A DNA stretch of 64,000 nt, taken from Stentor coeruleus. Lineage: Eukaryota > Ciliophora > Heterotrichea > Heterotrichida > Stentoridae. The position numbers and the translations under genes are program-made. The stretch is from the NCBI GenBank assembly GCA_001970955.1, contig MPUH01000251.1, positions 1 to 64,000 of the forward strand. Reading direction: 5' to 3'. The notes beneath the pieces were generated by a model. The model saw only the letters and a list, made by a program, of their open reading frames with translations. It ran no database searches and was not told the DNA's origin. This document shows positions 50,062 to 61,038 of the stretch, piece after piece (position 1 is the stretch's first letter; each line of letters opens with the position of its first letter).

Positions 50062-52680
50062 TTATAACAATGAAGTACGATTAGAAATGATTAGTTTTAA
50101 CTTGTATTGATTTAGTGTTATTATTGTCATGATGAAGTTAGTTTAATAATTCAAAGATTTGGTTTTTAGGGGGATTTATATTGGGTATTTTGGATTTTAG
50201 GGTAAAGGTTTTTGTTTAGTTTTTATTTAGAGTATTAGGATTTTAGATAAGATGATAAAGTGAGGATTTTTGGGATTAATGTATTGAGATGGAAAGGATG
50301 AATTTATATGAAATAATTATTATGAATTGGGATATATAGAATAAAAAGGTATGTGAAGGTAGAATATGATTATAAATTTTAAAAAGTGAAGGGTTAAGGA
50401 TGATATGGTTTTGAAGGAAGAGCTTGGATTTAGATTGAGAAAAAGAATGGATTTTATGGGAGGATATTTTAAGAGGGTATATGGGGAAATGACGGTTTCT
50501 GATGAAGCTTGGGTGTTAGGGTGTTGAGGATTTGGAGATGGTTGATTGTATTGTTTTTTTTATAGGAAATTTATTTAGAGATCTTAGAATCATGATTAAG
50601 TGGCATGTAATTAAAGTATTTTTTAATATGGATACGATGATTATAATTTGTTAGGTTTATATGATGTAAGTGCCAATGATTAAAATTAGAATAAAGTATT
50701 TTTTATCATAAATAATCACTAAAAAATTATCTAATTTTTTCTTTAAGATCTAAGATTTATCATTATATCAACGATATGAAAAAATTTTGGAATTTTTTTT
50801 GCAAATGAAATTTTTAACCTTCAATTTGGAGGCACAAAAGTTGAAAGCAGATAAGTATAAATTTGAGAATGAGCTTTTTATACTCGATTTCTATGTTTTT
50901 TTATTTTTTTAAAGAAAATAGTCTAAGAATTTTTTGGATTGCAAGTGATTGTCTTATGCTTTTCATAGTGAATTTCTTACAAGAATTATATTTTAATTTT
51001 TTAACCTAGTTTTTATATTCGCTTATTGGTCTTTAGTATTTTACTCGAAGTTCTTTGTATGCTCAACTGTTACTAATGAACTGCTATTTTTATATTTATT
51101 GTCTTTATTAATCAAAAAAAAAAATTTATATATAACTCTTAAGGTATCTACTATATATACCATAGAATGTTTTGGTTTATTCTTTAAATAGCTGAAGTAG
51201 TTTTATATATGATTTTATATACAAACTATATAAGAAATAAGTGAAATTGAAGGATGAAATCAGAAAAAGGTCTAATATTTATGTTTATTATTTGAAAATA
51301 GGTAGTAATTTATATACTAGATACAAGTTTTTAGTATAAATAAAACGAATTCTGGTTCTAAAAATCAAGTCTAGAAAATTAAGGTAAAAAATCCTGAAAC
51401 TTTTTTTACCAATTTTATTGCATCTACTACTTCACCCATTTAAACTATAAAGATTGTCTATATTTCCCTAAGAATTTTCAGCTTATTTTCCGCTTTTTGT
51501 AAAATTCTTTTTCCAGTCGGCTCTAATTTTCCAAGGATAATAAAATGAAATGTTTTTCTTATATATCCAGTTAAGAGAAGTTCTAATGTAAATAAGTTTT
51601 ATAGTAAAGTGAACATGGAATTATACTTCATGTATGGGGTAGGAAAAAGTTAACAAAATTATTCATACAATCTTCTAGTTTTAAATTATAAGAATTATAT
51701 ACAGAAAGAAAAATAAATTGCAGTTTCTTAAGGATTAGTTATATTATTATATACTGCAACTATCAGTATAGAATATAAGTTTTATAAATGATTTTTCTCA
51801 TCAAGTTTATAACTAGTTAAATATGTAAAAAAACTATTCTGATCCTAATTAAATACTATAGTTTAATCATTTTTAGTATATTATTCAAAATACTTACTTA
51901 CAAAATTCAATATTTCAATGTATTCAGCATCACACATTGCCAGCAAAATATTTAAGTATATACAAAATATTATTATAAACATAAAAAATTCTATTTAATA
52001 AAAAGCAAGATCTTTAGCTAGCATTTCTCTCAATCTTTTCTGAAGCTTTTAGCATATAATCGAATAAGGTCCTACAATATTATATATCTATTTAACTTTC
52101 ATATCAATGCCATAATTCCAATAGTGAAAATGCAACATTTATATAATTTGGCTTAATTTCTAAGTTTATTTTACAATATTACCGCTTAAGTAAATATAGT
52201 ATATATAAAAACTTCATAGTATTCAAAATTTTCAAAAATCAGATGTAAAATAGTTGATAATATATATATTCTATTAAGTATAGTTATATATATAAGCAAA
52301 ACTGTGTATCTGATTTTCATATAAAGTTTCTTCACAAATCAAAGTATTTATATACTGATTTTATTGTAGTTGGCTAATCATCAAATAATTGTCCTGTACA
52401 GTAATAAAAAAAATCCCAAAATTCTTTATCAAAAGGTCGAAAGATTATATTATTTTACAAAAAGTCTGTGATAAAAATTATAATTTCTGAATGTAGGATG
52501 TTTGATACTCTTAACATATATATATATAATATATATTATTAATAGTATAAAAAATTGTAAAGTCCTCAATTGTATAGCAATTTCTAGACATTTTCCAGTT
52601 TAGTTTTAGATAAAAATGTAACTGCATATGTAAATCTAATAACTTTATTTAAACATAGGATATTTAGAGGTTGAATCTTA
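50062..52680. other. 2.6-kb gene-poor AT-rich region
   Basis: The first 600 bp are G/T-rich on the + strand, as expected upstream of the minus-strand dynein gene. Beyond about 50700 the sequence is very AT-rich with no marked skew. A 35-codon + frame at 50805-50912 (MKFLTFNLEAQKLKADKYKF then a hydrophobic end) is the only coding-like hint, and it is weak. No RNA gene or transposon end was recognised. Confidence 0.5.
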
Positions 52681-53073
52681 TTAAAATAAATAGCAGTTAT
52701 TATTGTCTGCACAAGATGCTTTAGTTTGTCTTATTTTCTGCACTCTTAGTATTTTTTCTTGAACTCGAGCTACCAAATCTGAGTCTTCACTTTTATTGTC
52801 CAAAACTTTTTCATGAACATTTACTTGTCGATTCAAATCATCTAAAGAATTTTGAAGTGAATCGAGCTTTGATAAAACATCTTTTAATCGAAACTTTGTT
52901 TTTCTTGAAGGAGCTAGCAAATATACTGTTTGGCTGACTTTTAAATTTAGATCTTCGCATTCGAAATTATGAGTTGAGCATTCTTCGTTTTCAGCATCAG
53001 ATTCGCTTACTGATGTGATTGTAAAGTTGTAATTTTTTTCTGTTTGAAGGCAAGGGGTTTTAGTATCTGTCAT
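52681..53073 (-). CDS. 130-residue protein with a CaaX-type C-terminus, probable distant relative of the CIIx family
   Basis: The protein is Ser/Glu-rich at the N-terminus (NYNFTITSVSESDAENEE). A coiled coil at about 60-115 follows, then a basic segment and the end SCADNNNCYLF. CYLF fits a CaaX box; a C-terminal Phe often favours geranylgeranylation. The N-terminal FTITSVSESD resembles FTIFVHSCSES of the paralogue at 59039, suggesting remote common descent. It lies in the same orientation as the three CIIx genes. A short TTTTATTTG stretch at its start also recurs beside theirs. The family is not known to me. The frame looks coding by its composition and uniform heptads. Confidence 0.6.
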   Translation of the reverse strand: MTDTKTPCLQTEKNYNFTITSVSESDAENEECSTHNFECEDLNLKVSQTVYLLAPSRKTKFRLKDVLSKLDSLQNSLDDLNRQVNVHEKVLDNKSEDSDLVARVQEKILRVQKIRQTKASCADNNNCYLF

Positions 53074-54975
53074 TTTTTATTTGTAACGCAATAAATGGAT
53101 ATACTTAGCTTCGCTGAGTTAGGAATGTTAAAATATTTTGATGTAATAAAATGATAGATTATTATTTAAAAAAAAAGCATTATCACTGTGAATTAAGATA
53201 AAATTTTATTTAAAGAAAACTTGGTCAATCAGTTTTATCATACTAAATTTGATTTATGAGAACTAGTCTATGGATATTTAGGTTCTCTTGTAAAGACGTA
53301 AACTTTTTATATGCTTATAATAAAGTAAATTATTCTAGATATAAAAATGTATGCCTTAGAAAGATTTTTGTATTTAAATCAATATCACAAAGAGTCTGTA
53401 TTCAAATATATTTTAAAACTAAAGAATACAAGCGCGATTCTATATAGAATCAGTTCAAAACTAATCCTTCTTTTATTTTATACCCTATTATATATTTTTA
53501 GTTTGCCTATATTAAAGTTAATCATCTTATTAGTAGTTCTTATCTTTTTGTCAAAACTTAAAGAACATTTTTCAAATTCTTAGCTATAAATAATTTATTA
53601 CTCAGACATAAAAAGTTTATTTATATTTTATTCAACCTATTTAGCTTTATTAAGGTATTTAACTAAGAAATCCAAATCCAAATCCACTTCATCTATCATT
53701 TTTCAATTTTCCTTTTTCTGTATAAACCTTTAGGCTATTTTTTCAATATTCAAGGCTTAGAAACAAAGAAATTTATCTTTAAATTCTTTTTCTCCTATAG
53801 TTTTCTTTAAGTTTGATTTATATAAAGAAATGCTCAACTTTTATATTTATTCAGAATTTTTTTTAAGCAGGTCTCAATATGATTCTGTTTTGATGTAATA
53901 AAATTTGTAAGTTTTATTAAGATTATATTTATGTATAAAACCTCAAGGGTTGATTTTAATCATGTTTTCTGATCTCAGAACTTGTTATCTAATACAAAAA
54001 TTATTTTAATATATGCACTTTTAATATAGTCTTAAGGTATATCATATAATTTTCTCTATGATTAAATCTATAACAAATTTATTTTATTTGGCGAAGGGAA
54101 ATATACTTATGTTTTTACTATTCGATGATAATTTTCGGCACTTTGATATTATATTTAGCTGATATGTGCATTATACTTGGAAGTATAAGAAACTATAAAA
54201 ATTACATAAAAGTTTTTGACAATACGTTTTATGATTTAAAACTACTGTCAACAAACACTATTTAAGTAAAGATAACGAAATGATCAGAACTTTAACACAA
54301 TGTATAATCATAAAATCACTTCTAAATTCAAAATATGTAAAAATGTATATAAAAATGTAACTATTTTAGACTGATATAATAGCAATATAATAGGAAACAT
54401 TACATTATCAAACAATCTTATGTATATATCGGATATATTTGATCTAATCAAAAAGAAAATATATTTTTCCCTAATACTAGTATTAGCTACGTAAAAAAAT
54501 AAATATTTTGATACATGTGATTATGAATAAGTTTTCTGCAATTATTTTTCATATAAAAACATAATTCAGCAAGTTTTATAAACAGTAAATAATACCCTAC
54601 ATACAAAAAAGTTAACTTTATAAGTATTATAATCTTATATATATATTTCTATCAAACATGAAATCTGATAAGACTTATTTTAGTCAAAAAAAATGAAACG
54701 CGATATCTAGAAAACAATAGCATAAAAAAATTCAATGTGTTCTGACAATTTTACAATAAATATTAATATTCTTTTTTATATTGTCTAAGGCTATCATTCA
54801 ATTTTATAATATAAAGTCCCTTTTTATGTAAATTTTCTAATAAATTTCCCTGATTTTCGAGAAATTATTCAAGAAAAGTTACTTTTAGACGTTTTGGTAT
54901 CAAATTAAAGTAAAACTCTATAATAACACATATTAGGATTTATATTAAGGTAGTGAATTATTTAAAAATCAAGTT
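53074..54975. other. 1.9-kb AT-rich intergenic region, largely copy A of a segmental duplication
   Basis: From about 53660 the sequence is recognisably similar to 55550 onward (offset about 1881 bp). A 78-codon + frame at 53347-53583 is Leu/Ile-rich with transmembrane-like stretches but has no other support. Nothing else was recognised. Confidence 0.5.
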
Positions 54976-55323
54976 TCAAGATATTATGCAAGCACCAGAG
55001 CACAATATTTTTGGTTTTTTTTTATTATTTTTCTTGAGTTTTGCTAATAAAACTTGCATATCATTTGGGGTAATTTTCAATGTTGAAGAAGTTGCTGATT
55101 CTCTAAATCTTTGTGCTGGTTTGTTTTTTCCGCAGAGTTTCTGCGGAGTTGGGGAGTATAACCTTATAAGTTTACTTTTATTGTATTGATGTATAATTGG
55201 TGAGCATAGTAAATTGTTGTTTGATGCAGTTTTTTGGATTTCAAGAGACTTAACTTCAGAACATTTGTGGACTAAAACTTTGTAATTTTCAATGCTTCTT
55301 TCTTCTAGCAAATCAATAGACAT
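54976..55323 (-). CDS. Small CaaX-terminal protein, paralogue 1 (115 aa)
   Basis: The protein begins MSIDLLEERSIENYKVLVHK, then CSEVKSLEI. It contains SSTLKITPNDMQVLLAKLKK, and ends in a lysine run followed by CSGACIIS. The last four residues are a CaaX box of farnesyl type (X = Ser); the cysteine two residues upstream and the polybasic stretch resemble the Ras/Rho hypervariable tail, where palmitate and charge aid membrane anchoring. It matches the proteins at 56862-57203 and 59039-59380 at the N-terminus (KCSE), at SSTLKI and at the tail. The middle varies. No family is recognised. Membrane attachment is inferred. Confidence 0.78.
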   Translation of the reverse strand: MSIDLLEERSIENYKVLVHKCSEVKSLEIQKTASNNNLLCSPIIHQYNKSKLIRLYSPTPQKLCGKNKPAQRFRESATSSTLKITPNDMQVLLAKLKKNNKKKPKILCSGACIIS

Positions 55324-55373
55324 TTTTATTTGGATATTCAGCTATATTAATGTAACTAATATTTGATAATCCT
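55324..55373 (-). promoter_or_regulatory. Conserved start-proximal block of the CIIx paralogues (copy 1)
   Basis: Directly beside the start codon the + strand shows TTTTATTTGG, 16 bp, ATGTAACTAA, and about 10 bp later ATCCTAAT. The same three boxes in the same order occur beside paralogues 2 and 3. The region could be promoter plus 5' UTR or simply shared ancestry. Confidence 0.5.
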
Positions 55374-56861
55374 AATGAAGGATTTATATTTAAATGCTAT
55401 TGCAAAAAAAATACAAGTTCAATTTGATAAGATAAAGATTTAATTAAATGAACAAATTTCATAACCTTTTTATCAGAAATTTCTGAGATAAAATTTAGAT
55501 TCTGTTGAAAACATATAAGAGTAATTCATACATTAATTAAGTAATCAATCATCTATTACATCTGTTATTTTTTAATTTTTCTTCTATATACATAAACATT
55601 TAGACTATTTTATCTAAATCAAGGATTTCGTAGCGGTAAATTTTATCTTTAAATCTTTTTCTCTTATTGTCCTCCTATTGTTATTCTTTTGTTATTTTTA
55701 TATCAAGGAGTGCTAAACTTTTGCATTTATTTAAAATTTTCTTTTGGGCAAGTCTTGATATTTTTCTGATTTGACGTAATAAAATTTGTAAGCTGTCATT
55801 AAGATTGTTTTTATGCATAACAACTCAAGGTTTGAATCTTTCTTGTGTTTTACCACTCCACAATTTGCAATCATAAACTCAAATTATTTATCTTAATATT
55901 ATGAATGTAAATATACTTGAAAATAGTTTTAAAGTATAATATTAAGATTTTATCTATGTTTAAATCTATGTGTTATGTATATTATATGATGCATAAACAA
56001 ACTAAGATTTACTTAGCGAATCTGTGTATTATACTTGAAGAAATGAAAAAAATTAACTATGCTCAAGTGAATGTTTGACTATAAAAACTATAAAAATTGC
56101 ATATATAGTTTTGATAGTAGTTTTATTATAAAATTATTATCAGTATGTATTAATTATATAAGTATATCAAAATAATTATAACTTTAGCACATTTAAGTAA
56201 TCATAAAATTTCTTGTAAAATACAAAAAATATAAGATTGTATAGTAAATGTAACCATTATAGACTAATATAATGGCAAGTTACTAATAATAATTACATTA
56301 TCAAGTCATTATATTTCTATATGATATATTTAAATATAAGTAAGCATCAAAAAATATTTTCCCTGATATCAGTATTAGCTATATAAATTTTTTATAATAT
56401 TTTGGATTCATTGTGATTAAAAATTAATTTTCTGCGACTGTTTTCATGTGAAAATATGATTGATTGTGTTTATTTTATAAAGCGACAATATTTAAATACA
56501 ACCAAAACAAAAAAGTGCCTTTATAAAGTATTACAATCTTCCATATTTGATGGGAAAATATGAATTCTAATAAGACCCAAAAAAATGAAACGTGATACAC
56601 AGAAAACAAGAGCCTAATAAAACAAGGTTTCTTTATAATTATTCAATAAATAACAACACATTTCATATCTTTAGAAATTATCATCTAAGCTTTATATATA
56701 AAATAACTTTTTTACATCGAATTTTCTAACTTTATTCTCTGAAGTTTGAAAGATTATTTAAAGAAAAAAACACCTTTAGATGTTGAGTATGATTATAATT
56801 AGGATTCGTATATACTAAAATTTTATATAAAGGCAGTATGAATTACTTAAAAAATTAAATT
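55324..56861. other. AT-rich intergenic region, second copy of the duplicated flank
   Basis: The first 55 bp hold the conserved start-proximal block of paralogue 1. From about 55550 the sequence repeats the flank found from 53660. No other coding frame was found. Confidence 0.5.
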
Positions 56862-57203
56862 TTAAGTGATTATGCAAGCACATGAACATAGCTTTGTTGG
56901 CTTAGTTTTTTTGTTATTCTTGAGTTTTATTAATAAAGCTTGAATATCATGCGGAGTTATTTTTAAGGTTGATGAAGTTTCTGGCTCTTTATATTTCTGT
57001 TCTGAATGACCTTTTCTAGAAAAATTCTTCGTGGAGTGTAAGCTTATAAATTTACTTTTATTGTATTGATTTTTTATTTGTGAGCATAATAAATTGTTGT
57101 CTGAAGCATTTTCTTGGATTTCAAGAGATTGAACTTCAGAACATTTATGGACTAAAACTTTATAAGCTTCAATGCTACTCATTCCTAGTAAATCATTAGC
57201 CAT
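56862..57203 (-). CDS. Small CaaX-terminal protein, paralogue 2 (113 aa)
   Basis: Starts MANDLLGMSSIEAYKVLVHK followed by CSEVQSLEIQ. The centre keeps NQYNKSKFISLHS. SSTLKITPHDIQALLIKLKN and a polybasic segment precede the end CSCACIIT. The CaaX box is CIIT (farnesyl type), with two extra cysteines upstream. It is the closest relative of paralogue 1, sharing most of the first 50 residues and the tail, with a variable Ser/Lys-rich centre. The frame has survived while flanking non-coding DNA diverged, so purifying selection is likely. Function is unknown. Confidence 0.8.
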   Translation of the reverse strand: MANDLLGMSSIEAYKVLVHKCSEVQSLEIQENASDNNLLCSQIKNQYNKSKFISLHSTKNFSRKGHSEQKYKEPETSSTLKITPHDIQALLIKLKNNKKTKPTKLCSCACIIT

Positions 57204-57254
57204 GTTTTATTTGGGTATAACCCCATATTAATGTAACCAATATTTGGAAATCCT
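57204..57254 (-). promoter_or_regulatory. Conserved start-proximal block of the CIIx paralogues (copy 2)
   Basis: The + strand shows TTTTATTTGG, 16 bp, ATGTAACCAA, then ATCCTAAT, beside the start of paralogue 2. It is nearly identical in order and spacing to the block at 55324-55373. Confidence 0.5.
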
Positions 57255-59038
57255 AATTAAGAATTTAAATTTCTATGAGTATTATAAAAAAAGCAAGTTC
57301 AATTTTGATTAACTAAAAATTTATTTGGGTAAGTATGTTTATAAAATGTTTTAAAATACTTTATATTAGATACTAGAATTTTTATTTTCTTAGGTTAAAG
57401 AACTTTTTTTATTATAAAATTTAGTGAGGATTACGCTTTTTTTTATATTCTTTTGATGCAGTATACTTGATTTTTAGTAATAAAATGTTTATACATATAA
57501 AAGTAAATCTTAAAAAAAAAATGTGAGTAAAAATTTTTTTTAAATAGGTCAAGGACTTTATATGATTAGAGTTCTTTTAAGGAAAAGCTTTGATAGATAA
57601 TAATTTTAAGATTTATTTTTATAATTAATTATAGATGTTACTAATATTATTCGATTAAATAAACTTATATGAAACATGAGGATATTTTTGCTTGAACTTA
57701 AGTAAAAAATTGTAATATTCGGAACAAAATTATGCCTGTGGGTTAAAAGGCTGAAAAACGTAAAAGATTTTGTAAGAGAAATCCTAGAACAGTGAAAGTG
57801 TTAGGTTAGCACTTTGCATTGAAACTCTTAGAATCAATAATAAAACTATATTGATTTAGTAAGCAAATTATGATTACTATAATGGATTTATTCAGAGGAA
57901 ATATTTTCCTAATTATCAATCCTTTATCATACTACATCAGAACTTGAGAAAAAAACACTATTGGCGCTAAAATTTCTGAAGACTTTACAAAATTAAATCA
58001 AAGTCAAAATTTTAACTTTCCAAAAATTGTCCTACTTGATAATGATTAACTTTCTCAGGCTTAACTTTCGATAATTAGAATACTTTTAAAGATATTAAGG
58101 GTTGGATATTGCAAAAAAGTAGAATAAAGTATTTGTTAGCAATTTGAATAGATTTTATACAAAATCAAAATATGAAATAGTTGAATTACTATATATATGG
58201 CTTCTTATCTTATCAAAATAATTGGGAATACTTAAACTTGCAAATGCATCTCTACCTGATTCTATTCTTTTTATTCTAATTCAACAAAGTTAAAATTTAT
58301 AAATAAAATTTAGCATTTATTTATAAATCCTCTATATCATCCCTAAAGAAATTTTAATATTATATCAAAATGATAAAATTCCCAATCAATCTTAAGTTAT
58401 AGCCATAATTAAATCACATCATATTAGTAATTATCAAAAAAAATTATTTAAATTGTTATACTATTTTCCATACTGTTTGGTATCTACTATTTATATCATG
58501 TCAAATAAAAATTTATATTAAAATACACTTGAACTTTAATTAGCATATACGTAAGTATAACAAAAATATATATATTCTCGTATATATATGTATAAAAGCC
58601 GCTTAATTTCATATTTTTACCTAAGTTTCAAGTAAAACACTTACAATTATGTAAATGCAAAGATTAAACCAGATATAAGATTTAAAAAATCTTAGAATTA
58701 TGAAAACTCAGTATGCATATAAATAAAAATACATCAATAAAATATTTTATGAAATCTCAAAGGATAAAAAATAATTTACATAAATGATTCCCAAACCCAA
58801 AGTAACTTTCTAATTTCAAGCAATAATTTATTAGATTATTCTATAAGAAATCTAAAATTAAAAGAAACTTCTAGATAACTTCAAAAATCCTATCTAAATA
58901 AAATGATTTTCTTTTACATATTTTCACACTTATAATTCATTACAATTTAACTATTTTCAAATCGAATAATATTGTTATTATTTCACATATAAACAACACT
59001 CTTAAGAAAAAAATCAATATATCCTAGTATTAAAAGTA
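57204..59038. other. 1.8-kb AT-rich intergenic region
   Basis: The first 55 bp hold the conserved start-proximal block of paralogue 2. The rest is very AT-rich with no clear strand skew. A slightly GC-richer patch at 57720-57850 has no recognisable RNA fold or coding frame. No homology to the 1.88-kb unit was evident by eye. Confidence 0.5.
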
Positions 59039-59380
59039 TTAAATTATTATGCAAGCACAAGAGCATGAGCTTTGTTGGCGTTTATTTCTTTTTTTTAGTT
59101 TTTTTAATAAATCTTGCATATCCCCTTGAGATACTTTCAATGTTGATGATGTTATTGAATCTCTTGATTTTTCTTTTATGTTATTCCTTCGAGAATAATT
59201 TTGTGTGGATAAAGGGTTGATACTAAGTTTATTCTTATCATTCAGATACTCTGGAGGTGAGTTTTGTGAATAGATGTTTGGCATGATTTCTTTAGTTTCA
59301 CAAGTTTTTGATTCAGAACACGAATGAACAAAAATTGTAAAAGCCTCAGAATTCTGTTTTAGCAGCAAATTGACAGACAT
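59039..59380 (-). CDS. Small CaaX-terminal protein, paralogue 3 (113 aa)
   Basis: Begins MSVNLLLKQNSEAFTIFVHS then CSESKTCETKE. It ends with SSTLKVSQGDMQDLLKKLKK, a basic run and CSCACIII. The CaaX box is CIII (X = Ile, geranylgeranyl type by the usual rule), which differs from the Ser/Thr of paralogues 1 and 2. It is the most divergent of the three clear copies but keeps the SSTLK motif, the DMQ.LL.KLKK helix and the cysteine tail. The different last residue suggests a different lipid and perhaps another membrane. Function is unknown. Confidence 0.78.
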   Translation of the reverse strand: MSVNLLLKQNSEAFTIFVHSCSESKTCETKEIMPNIYSQNSPPEYLNDKNKLSINPLSTQNYSRRNNIKEKSRDSITSSTLKVSQGDMQDLLKKLKKRNKRQQSSCSCACIII

Positions 59381-59434
59381 GTTTTATTTGGACAATGAAA
59401 ACTTTGATTATGTAACCAACTTATAGATATCCTA
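59381..59434 (-). promoter_or_regulatory. Conserved start-proximal block of the CIIx paralogues (copy 3)
   Basis: The + strand shows TTTTATTTGG, 18 bp, ATGTAACCAA, then ATCCTAAT. These boxes are kept although the wider flank no longer aligns with that of paralogues 1 and 2, which favours function over plain ancestry. Confidence 0.55.
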
Positions 59435-60478
59435 ATAAATGCACTAAAGCACAAGCAAAACAATTAAATAGTGAAAGTGTGAATTTTCAAAGGAAAAATA
59501 TGAGTAGAGTTAGGATTTCAAAATGCGACGCTAGTTTTTAGGGGAATAATTGTGAAATTTTTAATAAAAGCCAGATTGAATAGTTTTTTGCTTTGATTAT
59601 AAGGAATTTATTTGCAAATAATATTGGGTGATTTTTTTCAAACAAATGCTAAATCAAAAACTTGCTATGGTAAATTATTAATTAGAAGGCCTTTAGGGTT
59701 TATTATAGAATCTTAATGTATATAAAAATCCTACTGGTCCTAGGCTTAAAGATTGTGTTTATATTTAAAAAATATTATAATGTATATAAGATAATACTAA
59801 TATCTTGTATATTATGTTATATATAATAAATCCTTTAGCATTTTTACTGCTAAGAAATTTTTGATATTTTATTACTTTCATATAAGTTGCCCTTTGTGTC
59901 AGATATCAGTAAATTTGAATTTCTTAATGAATCTTTAGCTGAAAATATTTGCTAATATATAAATTTAAAAAAAAAGGATAATATGAGCTTTTTGATGTTT
60001 TAATATTTGAATTCATTGATAGATTATGTGTGATCCGTAATACATTAGCTAAATGATCATCTAAAAATAATTACAATAACTAAGATGTTTAAGTATGAAA
60101 ACCAAAATTCACGGGAAAAGGGAAATGTATATCTAAATGAAAAAAAAAGGACAAAGACAAGCATCTCTATTATATTTATGATTTTATCATTAGATCCATA
60201 TCATAATCATCGAAAAATTTCCTGAAATCAAAAGATATTCATCTAGTAAATTGACTATTTCAGATGTAATTTTTTCTATAAACTACATGAACTCCAGTTC
60301 AAAACATTATCTTTACCTTAAATTATCTTCCAAGCACTTTATAAAATCTAAAAAAAAGAACTACTTTATTAATATTATATCATCTAACAAATAATCATAT
60401 TCATTTTGCTTAATAACTATAGTATCCTAATTCATAATGTTCAATCAAAAGTAATCTTTTATTTATGCTATTAGATCA
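59435..60478. other. AT-rich intergenic region
   Basis: About 1 kb between the paralogue-3 start and the 3' end of the TPX2-like gene. The last 250 bp are somewhat A/C-rich, matching a minus-strand 3' flank. No gene, RNA or repeat was recognised. Confidence 0.5.
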
Positions 60479-60754
60479 TTACTTCTTTATTCTATGTAAT
60501 GGTTTCCTTTCAAATGAAGGTTTCCTTTTTAACACAGGTTGGTTTTCCTTAAAACTTTGATTAAGTATTATCTTGTTTCTTGATGATTGAGTGTGTCTTA
60601 AGTACAAAGGCGGGATTTTATATTTTATTTTCAACCTTCTCTGTGAAAACCATTCAATTATTTTTTCAGTCCTATATTTATCGTACTCTTCAGGATCTTT
60701 ATCTTCAACAGTAAAATCTAAATATTGTGGCGCGTCAAATTTCAGCTCTTCCAT
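60479..60754 (-). CDS. Small basic protein resembling the Aurora-binding N-terminus of TPX2 (91 aa)
   Basis: The protein starts MEELKFDAPQYLDFTVEDKD and continues with an acidic stretch and IIEWFSQRRLKIKY. It then becomes Lys/Arg-rich to the end. In TPX2 the first 40 or so residues bind Aurora kinase through a Y-x-Y/F-DAP motif and a downstream WF pair; plant TPX2 has the form FDAPQYYDFT...WF. Here FDAP is at 6-9 and WF at 35-36, a similar spacing. The rest of TPX2 is absent, but the basic tail could bind microtubules. An Aurora-type kinase is encoded at 4384-5943. The resemblance is by motif only, so I hold it with moderate confidence. Confidence 0.6.
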   Translation of the reverse strand: MEELKFDAPQYLDFTVEDKDPEEYDKYRTEKIIEWFSQRRLKIKYKIPPLYLRHTQSSRNKIILNQSFKENQPVLKRKPSFERKPLHRIKK

Positions 60755-61038
60755 TTATAAGCTTTTGCTTGTAATTAGGAAATTATATATTATAAATTGA
60801 TTTCATCATGATTGTTTATGATGCTAGGATGATAAGAATATTTTATTATAAAGTCTTTAGGGTATAATATTTTTTGATAAATTTTAAGATTTGATATAAT
60901 TTATTATGATACATATATGCTTACACATCATACCAAAAATGTCTCATAACATAATTATACTATCTTTCTAACCTTTATACTCTACATAAATGTTGATTAA
61001 AATCCTTCATTTAAAATTATTTTTTTATATTTACTTAC

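Larger units (their letters stand above)
53660..55380. repeat. Segmental tandem duplication, copy A
   Basis: This unit covers the CIIx gene at 54976-55323 with its 3' flank and start-proximal 5' flank. It matches 55550-57260 at an offset of about 1880 bp: a shared TAATAAAATTTGTAAG at 53895 and 55776, similar blocks around 53700/55560 and 54530/56410, and the gene starts 55323/57203. Similarity is moderate with many indels, so the duplication is not recent. Confidence 0.75.
55550..57260. repeat. Segmental tandem duplication, copy B
   Basis: Copy B contains paralogue 2 (56862-57203) and its flanks, offset about 1880 bp from copy A. The blocks keep their order and spacing, with many substitutions and small indels. 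Confidence 0.75.

Noticed and set aside
53347-53583. 78-codon hydrophobic + strand frame
   Set aside because: Leu/Ile-rich frames arise easily in such AT-rich DNA, and there is no family match or flank signal.
50062-60478. A mobile element or virus-like insertion to explain the gene-poor region
   Set aside because: No transposase, integrase, polymerase or capsid-like frame, terminal repeats or target-site duplications were seen.
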